A stretch of DNA of 64,000 nt, from the NCBI RefSeq assembly GCF_000699445.3, contig NC_067196.1, forward strand, positions 60,331,364 to 60,395,363, written 5' to 3'. This stretch comes from Schistosoma haematobium (taxonomy: Eukaryota > Platyhelminthes > Trematoda > Strigeidida > Schistosomatidae). Positions within the stretch are counted from its first letter, which is position 1; every line of letters starts with the position of its first letter. Positions 1 to 11,945 of the stretch are shown piece after piece. A model generated the notes under the pieces. The model was not told where the DNA came from. It worked only from the letters and a program-made list of their open reading frames with translations, and did no database searches. The position numbers were made by a program, and so were the translations under genes.

Positions 1-1190
1 CATGTTTAGTGTAGTATAGAAGATCACAAAATGAGATGATTTATTTCTATTTTCTTTTTGAAAAAAAATAAAGATGGAAGACAACTGGGTTGTCACTTCA
101 AGATACCTATTAATTACCTCTTCTCCCTGGTATATTGTATATATATTCTTGTCATCGGTCAAACAAGGCGAAAGATTCAGTTGAAATGACCACACACGCG
201 CTGACGCATCTATGCATTTACATATACATATATACATGCAATATAAAATACCATTTCCCATAATTTCAGAAATTTTTTTATTTATTCTGTCATTTAACTA
301 GTAGGAAAGAAAGATAAATAATAAAAAAATCTATTCATGGTGATGACGATGAAAATATTGATGAGAAAGGTAAATTTGTTTTTCTCAACAACAACAACAA
401 CAAAAACGGCTATCTTTAAATTGTGATTAATTACTGGAATATTTTGATTAGTTTTTATTATTAACAATATTTCAGCATGTATATCATAATTTGAAGTTGG
501 TTTCTATCAATGATTCTCATTAATTATGTGATCAGTCGTACATTGAATACCTGCTCCTTCTTGCCTTGATTTTAAACTATTTAACAATGAATTAAGTCAT
601 AGGGATTCATATCTCGTTTCGAGCTTAGCAAATCAAATGTTCCATAGTTTAAACTTCATTAAATTCATAGTATTCCTTGATAATTACCTAATTTTATTGG
701 TGTTAGCTTAATTACACTTAACACAATTGCATTTTAGTGGTAACGGCTTCATTTTGCAACTAGTAAAATACCATTACTAATGAAATAGAATGAGTGTGTG
801 GAGATTATACAAAATGAAGTTAAATCCTTGATAAGGTAATGATCACACACCCGAATAATGGTGAATATGAACAGAAACATTTGTCCAGTGCACAGTTCTT
901 TACAATCGATGTCAGTATGTTGACAAAAAATAATCTTCAGCTTCTAGATTAGATTTTCACTACACATCGTATAAATTGCTTTAATTTGATTAAAAAATAA
1001 AATTAACTAAAACGATTCAAATTTCATTTGTAATAATACTGTATTTATTTTACGATTAAAATAAGAGAACATTTCTCCCCTATTTTTTGATCATACCATA
1101 AACATTCTGTGTGATAAAAGCGCTAAACAATTCTGAGTTATTCATGCTCCGTATCAAATATCAGAGTTTTCTAAATTCTAATATGAATAA
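1..1190. other. AT-rich non-coding stretch
   Basis: No open frame of convincing composition, no repeat shared with the rest of the window and no RNA gene was recognised. The sequence is strongly AT-rich with short poly-A/T runs. It lies beyond the 3' end of the islet gene. Confidence 0.5.
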
Positions 1191-1194
1191 GTTT

Positions 1195-1650
1195 AATTCG
1201 CTGTCACAATTGATTGATCGCTGGGTGGTCATCAATGTCATGTGTGTCAAATCCTTATTGGTGCAGATCGAATGCTGTCGACCATGTTGCAATGTGGCCA
1301 CCAGTCTAGGTGACTCGACACTGCGTCCACTATGTATTGAGATTAGATGGTGGTTGGAGGTAGTCGACAGGAAACCCTGGACCCGGGTTTCGTGCTACTT
1401 GGCACTCGTCAGCAAGGTGTATTTGTAATCTTCAGAAGTCTGGTGCTCCCAGGAGGATTCGATCTCGTGTCACCCAGCTTCACAGTCAGAGACCTTACCA
1501 TTGAGCTATCCGGGCCACGATCGACGTCCTAAAGGACTGAGATGTAATGACAATTGATTGATTACTGGGTGGTGATCAATGTCATGTGTGTCAAGTCCTT
1601 ATTTAGTGCAGATTGAATGCTACTGACCATGTTGCAATGTGGCCAGCATT
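1195..1650 (-). repeat. tRNA-like hammerhead SINE (family C) flanked by about 100-bp direct repeats
   Basis: Read on the minus strand, about 1530-1440 looks like a degenerate tRNA. It has an A-box-like TAGCTCAATGG and a B-box-like GATCGAATCC, so it could be transcribed by RNA polymerase III. A hammerhead motif follows at 1418-1374. The block is flanked by two near-identical copies of about 100 bp in the same orientation (about 1205-1300 and 1549-1645), 344 bp apart. This suggests one full unit plus part of a second in a tandem array, not a single SINE insertion. The family differs in sequence from the two other hammerhead families in this window. The boundaries are approximate. Confidence 0.75.
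1374..1418 (-). ncRNA. Hammerhead ribozyme with intact core (family C)
   Basis: On the minus strand the order is stem I ACCTTG, CTGACGAG, stem II with a GTGC/GCAC pair, CGAAAC, a two-base-pair stem III closing a CCGG loop, GTC, then stem I return CAGGGT. All conserved catalytic elements of a type I hammerhead (CUGANGA, GAAA, GUC cleavage triplet) are present. Stem I pairs over six positions with one G-U. The very short stem III is typical of schistosome SINE hammerheads, which often cleave best as dimers. The core is read directly from sequence; activity is inferred. Confidence 0.8.
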
Positions 1651-1847
1651 GAATGTAAGAAATAATACAAGAATATAATTTTGATAAGAAATTCTGAGAA
1701 TTATATTTAAAAGGCTATATATATGTAACAATATAAATTATTCCAATGAAAATGTAATATAACAGAGTTTAATCGTGTATTTGGTAAATTGTTTATTGAA
1801 ATTCTTTAAAAAGTCATCTGATCACAAAATTTACTATTCTTGAGTAA

Positions 1848-2395
1848 TATCAGAGGAGGTTTTTTGTAGATATTATGGTAATTTAATAGTTGAGTTCATA
1901 AGTCGACTGAAGCTAGACTATCATGGAAAACCTGGAAGCACTGTATGGTCGTTTCATCCTATTGTGGGACTCCTCAGCAGTGCGCATCCACAATCCTACA
2001 CTGTGGGTTTCAAATCCAGGACTTATCCGTCTCGAGCGCGAGCGTTTGACCTCTAGATCACTGAGGCGTCATTCAACGGTGTGAATGTTTAACTTCAAAC
2101 AATTCACGCAACTGAGCCACTGTCTACCATTGTCTTCAGTGAGTTCCTATCTCACAACTAACCTGGTTGGACTCCACTGGTCACTGCTCCTCACTAGAAC
2201 TCCGGGAAATGCCTCTTGAAACCTGTCACTAGTGAGCACATGAGCGCGCGAGACCGAAGGTTTGAATCCCGCGGGGCGGGATCGTGGACGCTCACTCCTG
2301 AGGATCCCCACAGTGAGACAGAATGGCCGTCCAGTGCTTTCAGGCATTCCATGGTGGTCTAGCTTCAATTGAATCATGAACTCAACTATTCTTGA
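1848..2395. mobile_element. Family B head-to-head hammerhead element, composite copy 1
   Basis: The left arm (1848-about 2070) is a minus-oriented tRNA-like hammerhead SINE, ending outward in the family tail TATCAGA. The right arm (about 2235-2390) is the same tail and hammerhead region in plus orientation. About 170 bp of shared middle sequence lies between them. The left hammerhead (1938-1983) keeps GAAAC and a six-base-pair stem I, but its cleavage triplet is changed to AUA. The same layout recurs at 12.3, 24.5, 38.3 and 57.8 kb, so it is a family structure and not a chance pairing. Confidence 0.75.
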
Positions 2396-3605
2396 ATGGT
2401 TTTTTATTTTAATATTTTATTTTTCATGAACGTTTTCTAAATGTTATGCTTTCTATATAATTTTTTTAGAATAATAGTAAATTTATACCCTACTAAGTAA
2501 GTATGAGTTCAACTCGTAACATCTATAAATATTTAACGATAACTTATTCGACATGGTAGTTCTCTGTGCTTGAGTAACTATACATGTCTGAAAGGTGGTA
2601 AACCATTTTTTTTACGTTTAGCACTTCATATGGTTTTTAAAGCAGATGGATTTCGACTAGTATTAGATATCAGGATGTCTATTTTATTCAAATCAATACT
2701 TTCAAGCCCGATGTTTCTAGTAATGATATTCATAATGACGTTTAAATCCTACAGTGTTTGTAAGTAGTAATATAAAACCTATATTAAAAACGAAGTAATA
2801 AACAAAGTGTGGTTTGTGCTACTTATATCGACACAAGTAGTATATGATGTTAGTCGTAAACAGAAGATCTGACAGCAGAGAGACAAGAGGATCAAACAGT
2901 AAAGAATGGGAACAGGATGCAATTTGTATGAAACTGCAATAACAATGAAGTCTGATTCATTTTGAGACAAATGGTGGACATTTTGCAAATTAAGCATTTA
3001 CTTTATGATTGTTAGATTTTATTAACAAGTCCTGTAATTTTGTGTTAAATACGTTTGATTGTCCCTATGGTTGTTCTGTTCACTACAAAAGTACTGAGAT
3101 TATAAGATATATAGCTATTAAACATAAGCATTATATACCAAATTATTCTTTGGATTTTCTATTTCATACAAGTATGAAGAACATACAAATCTTTTTAAAT
3201 CTTAAATGGGCAACAACAAAAAATGTTGACAGTTCAATTATTCATTTTCCAGGTAATTACAGTTTAAACCAAAGTTCACAATGTAATAACTTATAAGTAA
3301 CTATAACTGAAAAAAGAATAAACTTTGGACAAATTTTGAATTGTAACTCGATATGGAAACTCATTAATTGAATGAACTTTTATCCCATTGAAAATGTTTA
3401 CATTAACACTGTAACCTAATACCTAGCATTCCTAAATATATATCCTGTTAACTAACACCATTTAAGAGCTTGTATTTTCTTGTTTCTGAGATTAGAGATT
3501 TTATTTGATGTTTCATTATTTTGAATTAGATACCCATTTGATTTGATTGGTACTAAAAAATTCAAATTATTTTGTTTATATTTCGACAGATGATTTATTG
3601 TTATA
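2396..3605. other. Intergenic stretch with a probable repeat fragment
   Basis: No convincing gene. The stretch 2806-2995 is less AT-rich and resembles dispersed schistosome repeat sequence. Its start (GTGTGG...TGCTACTTATA) recurs at about 47936. The short open frames here lack domain signatures. Confidence 0.35.
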
Positions 3606-6027
3606 AAAAACAATTATCCTGGGATCAACTGGAGTACCGGTAGTTGTCAGTCATGTAATGATGAGATCTCGGCAACCATGAACATGCACTGCTGGTCACA
3701 GTGGGTTCGTGCCCCAACTAGAGGCGATAGTATACTCGATCTAATATTTAGTAGAGATGTTATCCCACTATCTGTAAAAGTATATGATGAATTTGAAAGC
3801 ACTGACCATAAGATAGTAGTTTGCGCTCTCCCTATCTATCTCTCTTATAACCCACCCATTCAAAAAACCTGTCAATATAGAGACTATAAGCATGCTGACT
3901 GGGACCTCCTGCATTCATTGATTAAACTTTCAGACTGAGATAACTTTTTTTCATGTAATAGTCTCATGGATGCTGTCTCATGGATTCTATCTGATCATTA
4001 ACTCTTGTTTAGATTCCAGTGTACCTCTTAAAACGTACAGGTTTAGTAAACCTTACGAATCATATATACCATCTAAATATCGTAATAAACTAAAACGCCT
4101 ACAGAATCGTTATTTTGAGTCAAACGACTTCACAGCAGTTGCAAAAATAACAATGATTTTTAATCAAATTAAAGAGAAACATAGGTTAAGAGCCATTAAT
4201 GAGGAGCTGTTAGCCCTCAATACTAACTCGAAAGTACAAAATTTAACTCTCCTTTTCAATAAACGCACTAAAGCAACTCGAAATGTTGATATACCGTGCA
4301 TCCAGCATAATAGCACTTTTATATACGACTCTAAAACCATGGCCGACCTTTTCAGTAGTACATTCGCGAATGGTGTAGAAAACATAAGTGGCTATGCTTA
4401 AAGAGTTATGTGCGTAACTCGCAACTCAATAAAATCTATCTCCTTCACATGCATGAAAATTAATAAGGCTATAAATACCCTTAAGCTTTCGAAAGGTCAT
4501 GGAGTAGACGGGATTTCATCATTTCTCTACAAATATGGTGGTCCAGATATTCCACTTCTTCTTCTAAAGCTGTTTACTCTCTCTATGGAAACCGGTTCTT
4601 ACCCTTACTGTTGGAAAACCGCATAAATCATACCACGTTACAAATCTGGAGATAAGACTGACATGAACAATTACCGGCCAATAAATATTACTCCAGTTAT
4701 TTCTAGGATTATGGAAAAAATTATAAGTGATGAACTTTCCAACTATTTACTTGCTGGAAAATTTATCAATGATACTCAACATGGATTTCTTAAAAATAGT
4801 TCTTGCATGACATGTCATTTTGACTTTTTTAATTTAGTCTATTCTCTACGTAGCCAAGGATATCTAGTCTTAGTGCTATATCTGGACATTTCTAAAGCCT
4901 TTGACATGGTTAGCCACCAACTTCTTATAGGTAAGCTCGCATCTTATGGGATTCAAAATCCTTTGCTTGCTTGGCTTGATTCCTTTCTCAGCAATCGACA
5001 TCAAATAGTTAAAATTAACTCTTCATTGTTTAACGCTGTCCCTGTTAGAAGTGGTGTAATACAAGGTAGTGTCTTAGGTCCTTTGCTCTTTTTAGTATTT
5101 ATCAATGATATTTGTGAAAGTTTTTGTGTCGGTAAGCCCCTTCTATATGCAGATGATCTTAAAGTAGTATATTCATTTTCTCCACATGACCTGAAAAATA
5201 TGCAAAATTGCATCAGCATGGAGCTTAACAAGGTAGCACAGTGGTGCTTAAAATGGCAACTGGAGCTTAATACGGCTAAATGTGGATGGATATGCTTCGG
5301 CGATACATCACTCAACCTAGACGTTACCATAAATGGAGAAGTGTTATCTGGGTTACATACAGTAGTAGACTTAGGACTTAGATATTCCCAAGGCTTGTCA
5401 TTTACAGAACATATATTAAAGCAGACCTCTAAGTCTCAACGTCTAATAGGTTACATAACTGGAAATCTTTACAACACTGAGTCACGTATTCTAATGTACA
5501 AAGTTTGTGCTCGACCTCTTCTAGAATATTGCACGTTTATTCTTAGCAGTGCGCTCATAAAGGATAAATTAAGGCTGGAATCTGTACAGAGACGATTTAC
5601 ACTTCGTATTCTTGGAGCTGATTGTACCTTAACTTATAATTCTAGATGTAATAAACTTGGGCTAGACCCTTTATGGAGGAGGAGACTCAAACTAAATCTT
5701 ATCTTTTTCTTCAAACTACTTCATAAACTATCGTTTACATCCGATCACGCGATTCAATATGCAGAAACCTCTCATTATGACATCCGTAATTCCTTGGCAC
5801 TAGTGAAACAAACTCATTCTAAATCATCTCTTTATATGAATTACTTCACCTGTAAATTTTCTAGACTCTGGAATAACCTACCACAATCTATCCGCACGAT
5901 AAAATCACTCCCATTATTTGTTCGCTGCATCGATGCATACTGCTCCTCTGAAAATGCATTGAATGGTCTAGCGCCTTTAAGTGTATCTCATTCCACAAGT
6001 GATATTTTAGGAACCTTAAATGTTTAG
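3606..6027 (+). pseudogene. LINE ORF2: endonuclease C-terminus plus reverse transcriptase, inactivated
   Basis: In its intact form this protein would nick target DNA and copy the element's RNA. The endonuclease part (3606-3938) ends with TRGDSILDLIF and a TDH motif. The frame then shifts near 3936-3970. From there one frame runs to 6027, broken by TAA stops at 4399 and 4624. The reverse transcriptase shows motif A LDISKAFD (4882-4905), the IQGSVLGPLLF motif B region and catalytic YADD (5146-5157). About 290 codons of C-terminal domain follow. The 454-codon section from 4663 is uninterrupted, so decay is moderate. Clade assignment (CR1/jockey) rests on the motif spacing and FNYPGINW-type endonuclease. 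Confidence 0.9.
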
Positions 6028-6533
6028 CCATCTTTATTGGTGAATTCCCTAAGTAAAACTACCCACTTTCTGTCAATGTGTTAACACCGCTCCTAGCAAC
6101 TTTAACTAATTTGAATAACATAAACAGTATATCACTGTGTCACATGACACACGCATTTAGGTAGACCTGATTGATATATTTTGGTAATTACTTTTTTGTT
6201 GTTCCGTGCTCTCTGTTTTCGTTTTAATTTCTCTAGTTGTAGATAATTATCATTATTTCGATCTGGCACACGAATTGACCTTAATTACACCGTTCATAAA
6301 TCAACAGGTTGTCCATTTAAGAAATATTAAAAATTCCCGGCTGATGCATTGGATCGCTGTAATATATGTACTACTTAAACAACTACTGAACTAGTATACT
6401 TAAGGCTTTCTTTTATCACATGTTTGTTCTGCACGTCTAACGTTATTATTTATATCAAATTGATCATGCCTGTAAACTGGCGTGAATTCTGTTATTATTA
6501 TTTTCAGAATAGAAATTATTATTATTATGTAAA
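3606..6533 (+). mobile_element. CR1/jockey-like non-LTR retrotransposon, 5'-truncated
   Basis: The element starts abruptly inside the endonuclease domain, just after where the conserved GDFN would be (NNYPGINW remains). It continues through the C-terminal endonuclease motif and a complete reverse transcriptase to a 3' untranslated region that runs into ATT-rich sequence near 6530. Such 5' truncation is what target-primed reverse transcription usually leaves. The 3' boundary is approximate and no target-site duplication was identified. Confidence 0.85.
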
Positions 6534-7290
6534 GAAACTTTTTATTCCTTATCTATCTCGTATTCTGTGAAAGAACCTACAATAACTTAATGTGTGGCCA
6601 TCTCAATCATTATCTTTCTGTGTACAATTGCCTTTTCATAACATTCCTTCGTCTCCAATCAATCGTATTTTTCAGCTTATGATAAACTAGCACAGATTTC
6701 TTTTCATATTCACTGATTATTTCAATCAACAGAATCAATATACTACAGATTTTAATAGATCATAACATTTATTCTAACTAAATTAAAAGTATATTGATAT
6801 AACGGTTAGCTAATGTAGGATTATGTAAGGGTCTGTTGATTTATATAATGTGAGTAGTATGCTCAAGTGACCAGTGATCAGTAAAACCATATCATTGACA
6901 CAAAATCCACTATTTACGGATTTCAAGAGGCAAAACAAGTCATATGATAGTAAATAATGTCATTATTTTTTTATAGCATAATATCTCACTTATGTACAAA
7001 TATACTAGTTCTGTTACACATAGACAACATTTTAAGAGAAATAATAAAAATCATTAAAATTCATTCAAAAAGTAAGATTTGGATCTACGTAGCTCATCTA
7101 TCAACTAAGAATTTTATCATAAATAAATAACAGTTTTAATTTTAAAATATATTTCAATGAGTTACATTGATTGGTCATCTAATAGCAAAATGAAACATCC
7201 AATGAAATTTTAATAGATCATTTAGCTGTATAAATAAAATGTTAACATCCTTATTATTTATTTAGTTGAACACACAAACTTTGGTGCAAG
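6534..7290. other. AT-rich stretch, nothing recognised
   Basis: No open frame, RNA gene or shared repeat was seen between the LINE 3' end and the next repeat. Confidence 0.45.
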
Positions 7291-7785
7291 AAAGCACTAA
7301 TTACATATGTGACACACAATAATAATAAGGCCAGTAGTAGTTATCATAGATTTGTGTGAAGGTTGGGATACTGTCCGGGTGCCCAAACCGAAATGGGTGG
7401 TTTTCTTAGGGGGCCACGCCCGAAACCTTTGACCTAAGCGTTTGATCCACAAGATAGTAGAGCAACGTAAGGAGATGCAGTCCCATGGTAGGCTGTGACC
7501 AACAATTGATTCATACACCATTTGTTACCTTGGGATACTGGAGCCCATGTGCACCATCGATCTGAAATCAGGGTTTTCCAACTACCCGATTAAAGCGTCG
7601 GACATGCGATTTCCGTCCTCTTAATTTCGTAAACAACACCCTGCCTCGATAAGATAGTGAGTAGGACTTCCCTGGCAGTGGCTTTATACGCGTGGCCATA
7701 TGAAAGCATTTAGAGAGGGAGAGTTGACTGGCACCACCCTTGGTCGCAGCAGAGCATCTCTTATGAGTGTGCATCATTATTATTA
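7291..7785 (-). repeat. LINE-derived interspersed repeat, copy 1
   Basis: On the minus strand this matches the plus-strand block at 39075-39560 over most of its length. Shared landmarks include TGCCAGGGAAGTCCTACTCA, GTTGGAAAACCCT and CATGGGACTGCATCTCC. It is much less AT-rich than its surroundings. It shows no long open frame, so it looks like a non-autonomous element or the untranslated part of a LINE. This copy lacks the clear 3' tail that the 39-kb copy has. Confidence 0.65.
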
Positions 7786-8230
7786 TACCTTATTTCTGAA
7801 GATCATAAGGTAGAAAATTCTAATTACTGTCTAATCAGGCGACTTAAAGTAGATTTCGTAAAATTTGTTAACAACTTTCCTTAGATGAAATTAATCCATA
7901 ATAAAAATTAATTTGTAATTTATTCATTAGTCTAACGTCACCGTTTCATTATAGAATTTATTCTACTAAATTGTGTACTATTTCAAGTTTTGAATGTAAT
8001 TAATTCTAACACCTTCAATGAATTATGTATCATTTTGATTTCTCTCCATTTTAGACTGTTATTTATTGGATGTTTAACTATAGGTTCGTTTAACTTTTTT
8101 TGATTTTCTGAATATCTAACAATCATATAAGTTGAATATTTACAATTATATTTCAGATTAATTGATTAGCATCTAGAATAAAAATAATTACCCATTTATA
8201 ACAAAATATAACACTATCTATCTAAATTCA
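7786..8230. other. AT-rich stretch, nothing recognised
   Basis: There is no coding signal and no repeat shared with other parts of the window. Confidence 0.4.
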
Positions 8231-8545
8231 GTTGGTGTTGTTTTACTTGTATCTTCCCATTGTTATTTAGGACTGCAATTGATCAGTCTCTTGTTGGCAT
8301 ATATGCATCCTTTGCGCATTGCCGCGATTTAGCCTTAAGTCACAAGCTTTTTAATCAAAGATAAATAGTAGTTAGCAGTGGAATCCAGGATTCGCGTTTC
8401 GTCCCATTTAGGACTCGTCAGCTGGATGTACCTGCATCGCAGAACTGATTTCACCCAGGAACTCAAACCCAATACCGTCCGCTTCAAACGCCATCGCTTT
8501 ATCCATTTAGCTACCGAGTCCTGATAGCTCAGTGCATAAGCAGGT
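8231..8545 (-). mobile_element. SMalpha-type SINE with hammerhead ribozyme
   Basis: On the minus strand it carries a tRNA-like head (CTCGGTAGCTAAATGGATAA as A box, GGGTTTGAGTTCC as B box). The hammerhead follows (8430-8377: ATCCAG stem I, CTGACGAG, GGGACGAAAC, CTGGAT), then the SMalpha 3' part about 8350-8231. The core is intact except that the cleavage triplet is AUC, not GUC, which weakens stem III. SMalpha elements are RNA polymerase III-transcribed SINEs known from Schistosoma. This is the most complete copy in the window. Confidence 0.85.
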
Positions 8546-8575
8546 GGCTATATATATAAATACAAAATGTAAAAC

Positions 8576-8926
8576 AATCGTTGTGTAAACAAGCTTTTCA
8601 AAATGAAATCTATGATAACCATTGATGTCTATAACAGAACGTTTAGTAATTAATCTTTCACAAATCATGTGTACTCGTTGATTATTATTATCTGTGAGTA
8701 TTATCTTAAACAAAAATACAAAACTCCACCAGATTACTCACTGAGAACTTATAACAGTCTAATTAAGTGGATAATGCGATTGCGTTTGAAGTGAATGGTA
8801 TTGGGTTGGAGTCCCTGAGTGAAATCAACTCTGAGATGCAAGTACATTCAGGTGACGATTCCCAAATAGGATGAAACGTGCATCCTAGATTCCATTACTA
8901 CCCACTATCCATCTTTACTGTGTATC
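8576..8926 (+). mobile_element. SMalpha-like element with extended 5' head, copy 1
   Basis: The last about 165 bp (from 8762) is a plus-oriented SMalpha with degenerate hammerhead (GGTGACGATTCCC...GGATGAAACG) and B-box-like GGGTTGGAGTCCC. The preceding about 185 bp is not SMalpha, but it is shared almost base for base with 29121-29305. The pair therefore forms a longer repeat of about 345 bp. It sits head-to-head with the minus SMalpha at 8231-8545. Confidence 0.7.
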
Positions 8927-8929
8927 TAA

Positions 8930-9150
8930 ATTTACACATTCAAATTAATTAACAACAAACATATTTTTGTTTCTATATATAAATATTGTTCAATAATTCA
9001 AATAAAAATGTTTAAATCAATTATTTTATCAAATAATCAATCATTCCAAACGATGATACATTATCAAAAAAATCTTTTTTCATTTAAATGAATTTACACT
9101 TCCTGTCTATAGGGACTTAAATAATTCGATGAAAGAATAATAACTGTTAT

Positions 9151-9187
<37 letters not shown>

Positions 9188-10250
9188 GGGATTAGTACCA
9201 GTTTTTCATATTTGTTATTTTTAAAATTGTAATCGGCAACTGTTTATTTTCGAAAAAGCCAACAATGAAATTCAAAAAAAAGAGAAAAAAAAGAAGAAAC
9301 ACTAGTGGGAAATAAATGAAAAATAATAAACAGTTAGTTTGTTGTTTTTGTTTTGTTTTGTTTTTTCTCTAAATCTAATTATGTGGTAAAGTTTATTTCT
9401 ATTGTGATGTTTGTTTTAACAATGAGAGAGAGAGGGAGAGTGAGAGAAAGAGATAAAAAAAAATGTACGAATACAAAAGCGTTTCCTGATTATTGTCATT
9501 ACAATGTTAATGTGTATGTTGTGTTTATTATAAATAATACAACTTCTGAAATAAATAAATATAAAAAAAAGAAAGAAGCTAAATGATGACCATTTTAAGA
9601 ATGATTTGATACAATCATATTTATACATATGCTTTACTTTTCAAGTCAATATCTATGCTGTGTTAGTAATGTAGTCTGGAGGGTGGTTATATCATAATTC
9701 GCTATAAGGTATTATTAATGTTTCGCTGTATTTATGTACGTATATATGTTGATACCTACGCAAACAAGCATCCATGTTCATGAATTTCTATAGTGTATAT
9801 ATATGTTATTAAAAGAGGTCTATAATTAGATTACTCAAACATCCGGTATTATACATATGTGTAGTATATTAGATTTAAAAGGATTTTTTTTTTGAAAATT
9901 AAAAACGATATCGTAATACATGTTGTTGTTGTTATTATTGTTATGATCATTATTATATGTATCAGTGATTCCGTATTCAACTTGTTCCCAGTTATTCACA
10001 ACACAGTAACAAAGAAACTTTTCTGTCGAAAAAGAAGAGAATTCATCTTTTAAGTTCTTTATCAAATTCTTGAACACAGTTATGGATGGTTAGATGAATG
10101 TTAACTAACAGTGGCGAAGTGCTCAACAAATGATTTATTGTTAGACACAGAATACATATAGATATCTTAAGCAAAACCTTTGTAGTAATTTGTTTTATTT
10201 TATCTGGTTCATCGCTAGATTTACTTTCAGGTCCAAGTATGTTTTCTGTC
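8930..10250. other. AT-rich stretch with simple repeats
   Basis: Contains an (AAT)n run at about 9151-9187, purine-rich patches near 9420-9450 and T/A-rich runs. No supported gene. The two overlapping open frames at 9353-9628 are low-complexity. Confidence 0.45.
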
Positions 10251-10284
10251 AGTGTTCTTTCAGCAAGGTTGTTTTTTACGAAGT

Positions 10285-10895
10285 AGGCTACCCAGGCTTG
10301 AGACCGATAGTGACCCTAAAAGAGCTACATGTAGAGGATCTGATGCATATATAAAGATGAGGATTGGCAAAGCAAGGGCCGCATTCCTACAATTGAGGAA
10401 CTTATGGAACTCAAAACAACTGTCTGCAAGCCATTATCAAAGTCAGAATCTTCAATACGAAAGTCAAGACAGTTTTACTGTACGGAGCTAAAACGTAGAG
10501 AACTACTACAACTGTCATCGAGAATGTACAGGTAGTTATAAACAAATGTCTATACAAGATACTCACTGTCCGTTGACTGGAAACCATCAGCAACAACGTA
10601 CTGTGAAAGAGAGTAAACGAGGTTCCAGCTGAGGAGGAAATTAGGAAAAGATGTTGGAGGTGGATAGGACATACATTGCGAAAATAATCAAACTACATCA
10701 TGAGGCAAGCGCTAACTTAGAATCTCGAAGAGAGGCAGAAAAGAGGAAGACCAAGGAAAAAAGTATGTCTGGAACTTGAAGAAGATATGAAAAGGATGAA
10801 TAGCAACTGGAAAGAATTGCCCTTGACAAAGTTGAATGGAGAATGTTGGTGGGCGGTCTATCCTCCTTCACGAGGAGTAACTGGTGTAAGTAAGT
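10285..10895 (+). pseudogene. RTE/SR2-like LINE C-terminal fragment, degenerate
   Basis: Conceptual translation, with several frameshifts and stops, gives landmarks of the RTE reverse transcriptase C-terminus: IGKARAAFLQLRNLWNSKQL, VRIFNTKVKTVLLYGAKT, EEEIRKRCWRWIGHTLRK and KRGRPRKK. The end at GGVYPPSRGVT-like sequence corresponds to the family's C-terminus. No catalytic motif is present because the copy is 5'-truncated. Homologous sections occur at 46.8-47.1 and 50.9 kb. Confidence 0.8.
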
Positions 10896-11469
10896 TCATT
10901 AGCTGTTATTAACGTATGTTACAATAGATATTTTGTTTTATTCATATGCCATCAACTATATTTTGTGCATTTGTTTGAAATCTTTATTGAATAACTCAGT
11001 TATTATATGTAGTTTGAAATGATATAATTGTTCATTCTAATACAATCGATTATTTTCATAGCACAGTTTAGAACTACCAACACTTAGAATAAAGAATAGA
11101 GAGAATAAATTAAACTTACTTAATTCATTATAACTAGTTTTAAGACCAATCAAACCCTAGTTTTTTTCGATTTTAGCTAACAGTAATAAAATGTTAATAA
11201 TCAAGCACTTGTTAGGATCTTTCATTATCTTATGATTTCCTATACAACCCTGAAAAAAATAAGCTGAAACATTCAAGGTTGTAATTTTAGTACAAATTTT
11301 ATTTCGTAATTGTTAAATCGTTTAACCTTAAATAACTTTGACCCACCAATATGAAATTCTGCAAATATTAAAAAATATTTCAGTTTGAAACCATATGTAC
11401 TTAAATGTCCTTTCAAACAATTTCAATAACAGCCTAATAGCCCTGTATATTAAATGAAATTATTAAGAA
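10896..11469. other. AT-rich stretch, nothing recognised
   Basis: No coding, RNA or repeat signal was identified here. Confidence 0.4.
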
Positions 11470-11660
11470 AATAGATGAATTCCAAATAGGATGAAACAGG
11501 CATTATGAATTCTACTACTAGCCACCATTTTTCACTGCTTATAATCCCTATGACATGATGCAAATGTTGAGGCAATTCATACGCGATACAAATATACCGA
11601 AAAGAGATTGATCAATTGCAGTCATAGACATCAATGGAAAGATTCAAATAACTAATACAA
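11470..11660 (+). mobile_element. SMalpha 3' fragment
   Basis: Begins within the hammerhead (TTCCCAAATAGGATGAAAC-type sequence). It runs to the SMalpha 3' part with GATCAATTGCAGTC and CATCAATGGAAAGATTCAAA. The latter also occurs at about 40525-40565 and, reversed, in the 8.2-kb copy. Degenerate and without its promoter head. Confidence 0.65.
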
Positions 11661-11814
11661 ATGATATATATACAAGACAAAACAATGCGTGGTCATTTGT
11701 CATCACATATTCAGTTAGTCAATACACAATCACTGAAATGAAAAGAAACTGACAAACTGAAAGAAAACGTAAATAGTAAACAGTTGGTTAAAAATGATTT
11801 TTAAAATATAAATT

Positions 11815-11945
11815 ATTATTTAATAGTTGAGATCATGAGTCAATTGAAGCTAGAACACCATGGAAAACCTGGAAACACTGGACGGCCATTTCGTCCTATT
11901 GTCGGACTCATCATCAGTGTGCACCCAGAACCTGTCAGTGAAAAT
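11815..11945 (-). mobile_element. Family B single arm with near-intact hammerhead
   Basis: The minus-strand arm has the family tail (AATTGACTCATGATCTCAAC), stem I CAGTGT and ATGATGAG where CTGATGAG is expected. It also has GGACGAAAT, loop GGCC and GTC. Only the first core base departs from consensus. The tRNA-like head is missing. Confidence 0.7.

Noticed and set aside
2147..2377. Minus-strand 76-codon frame
   Set aside because: It lies wholly inside a family B repeat, and the same sequence recurs with stops in other copies.
3009..3296. 95-codon plus-strand frame
   Set aside because: AT-driven composition, no motif, no conserved copy, and it overlaps repeat-poor intergenic DNA.
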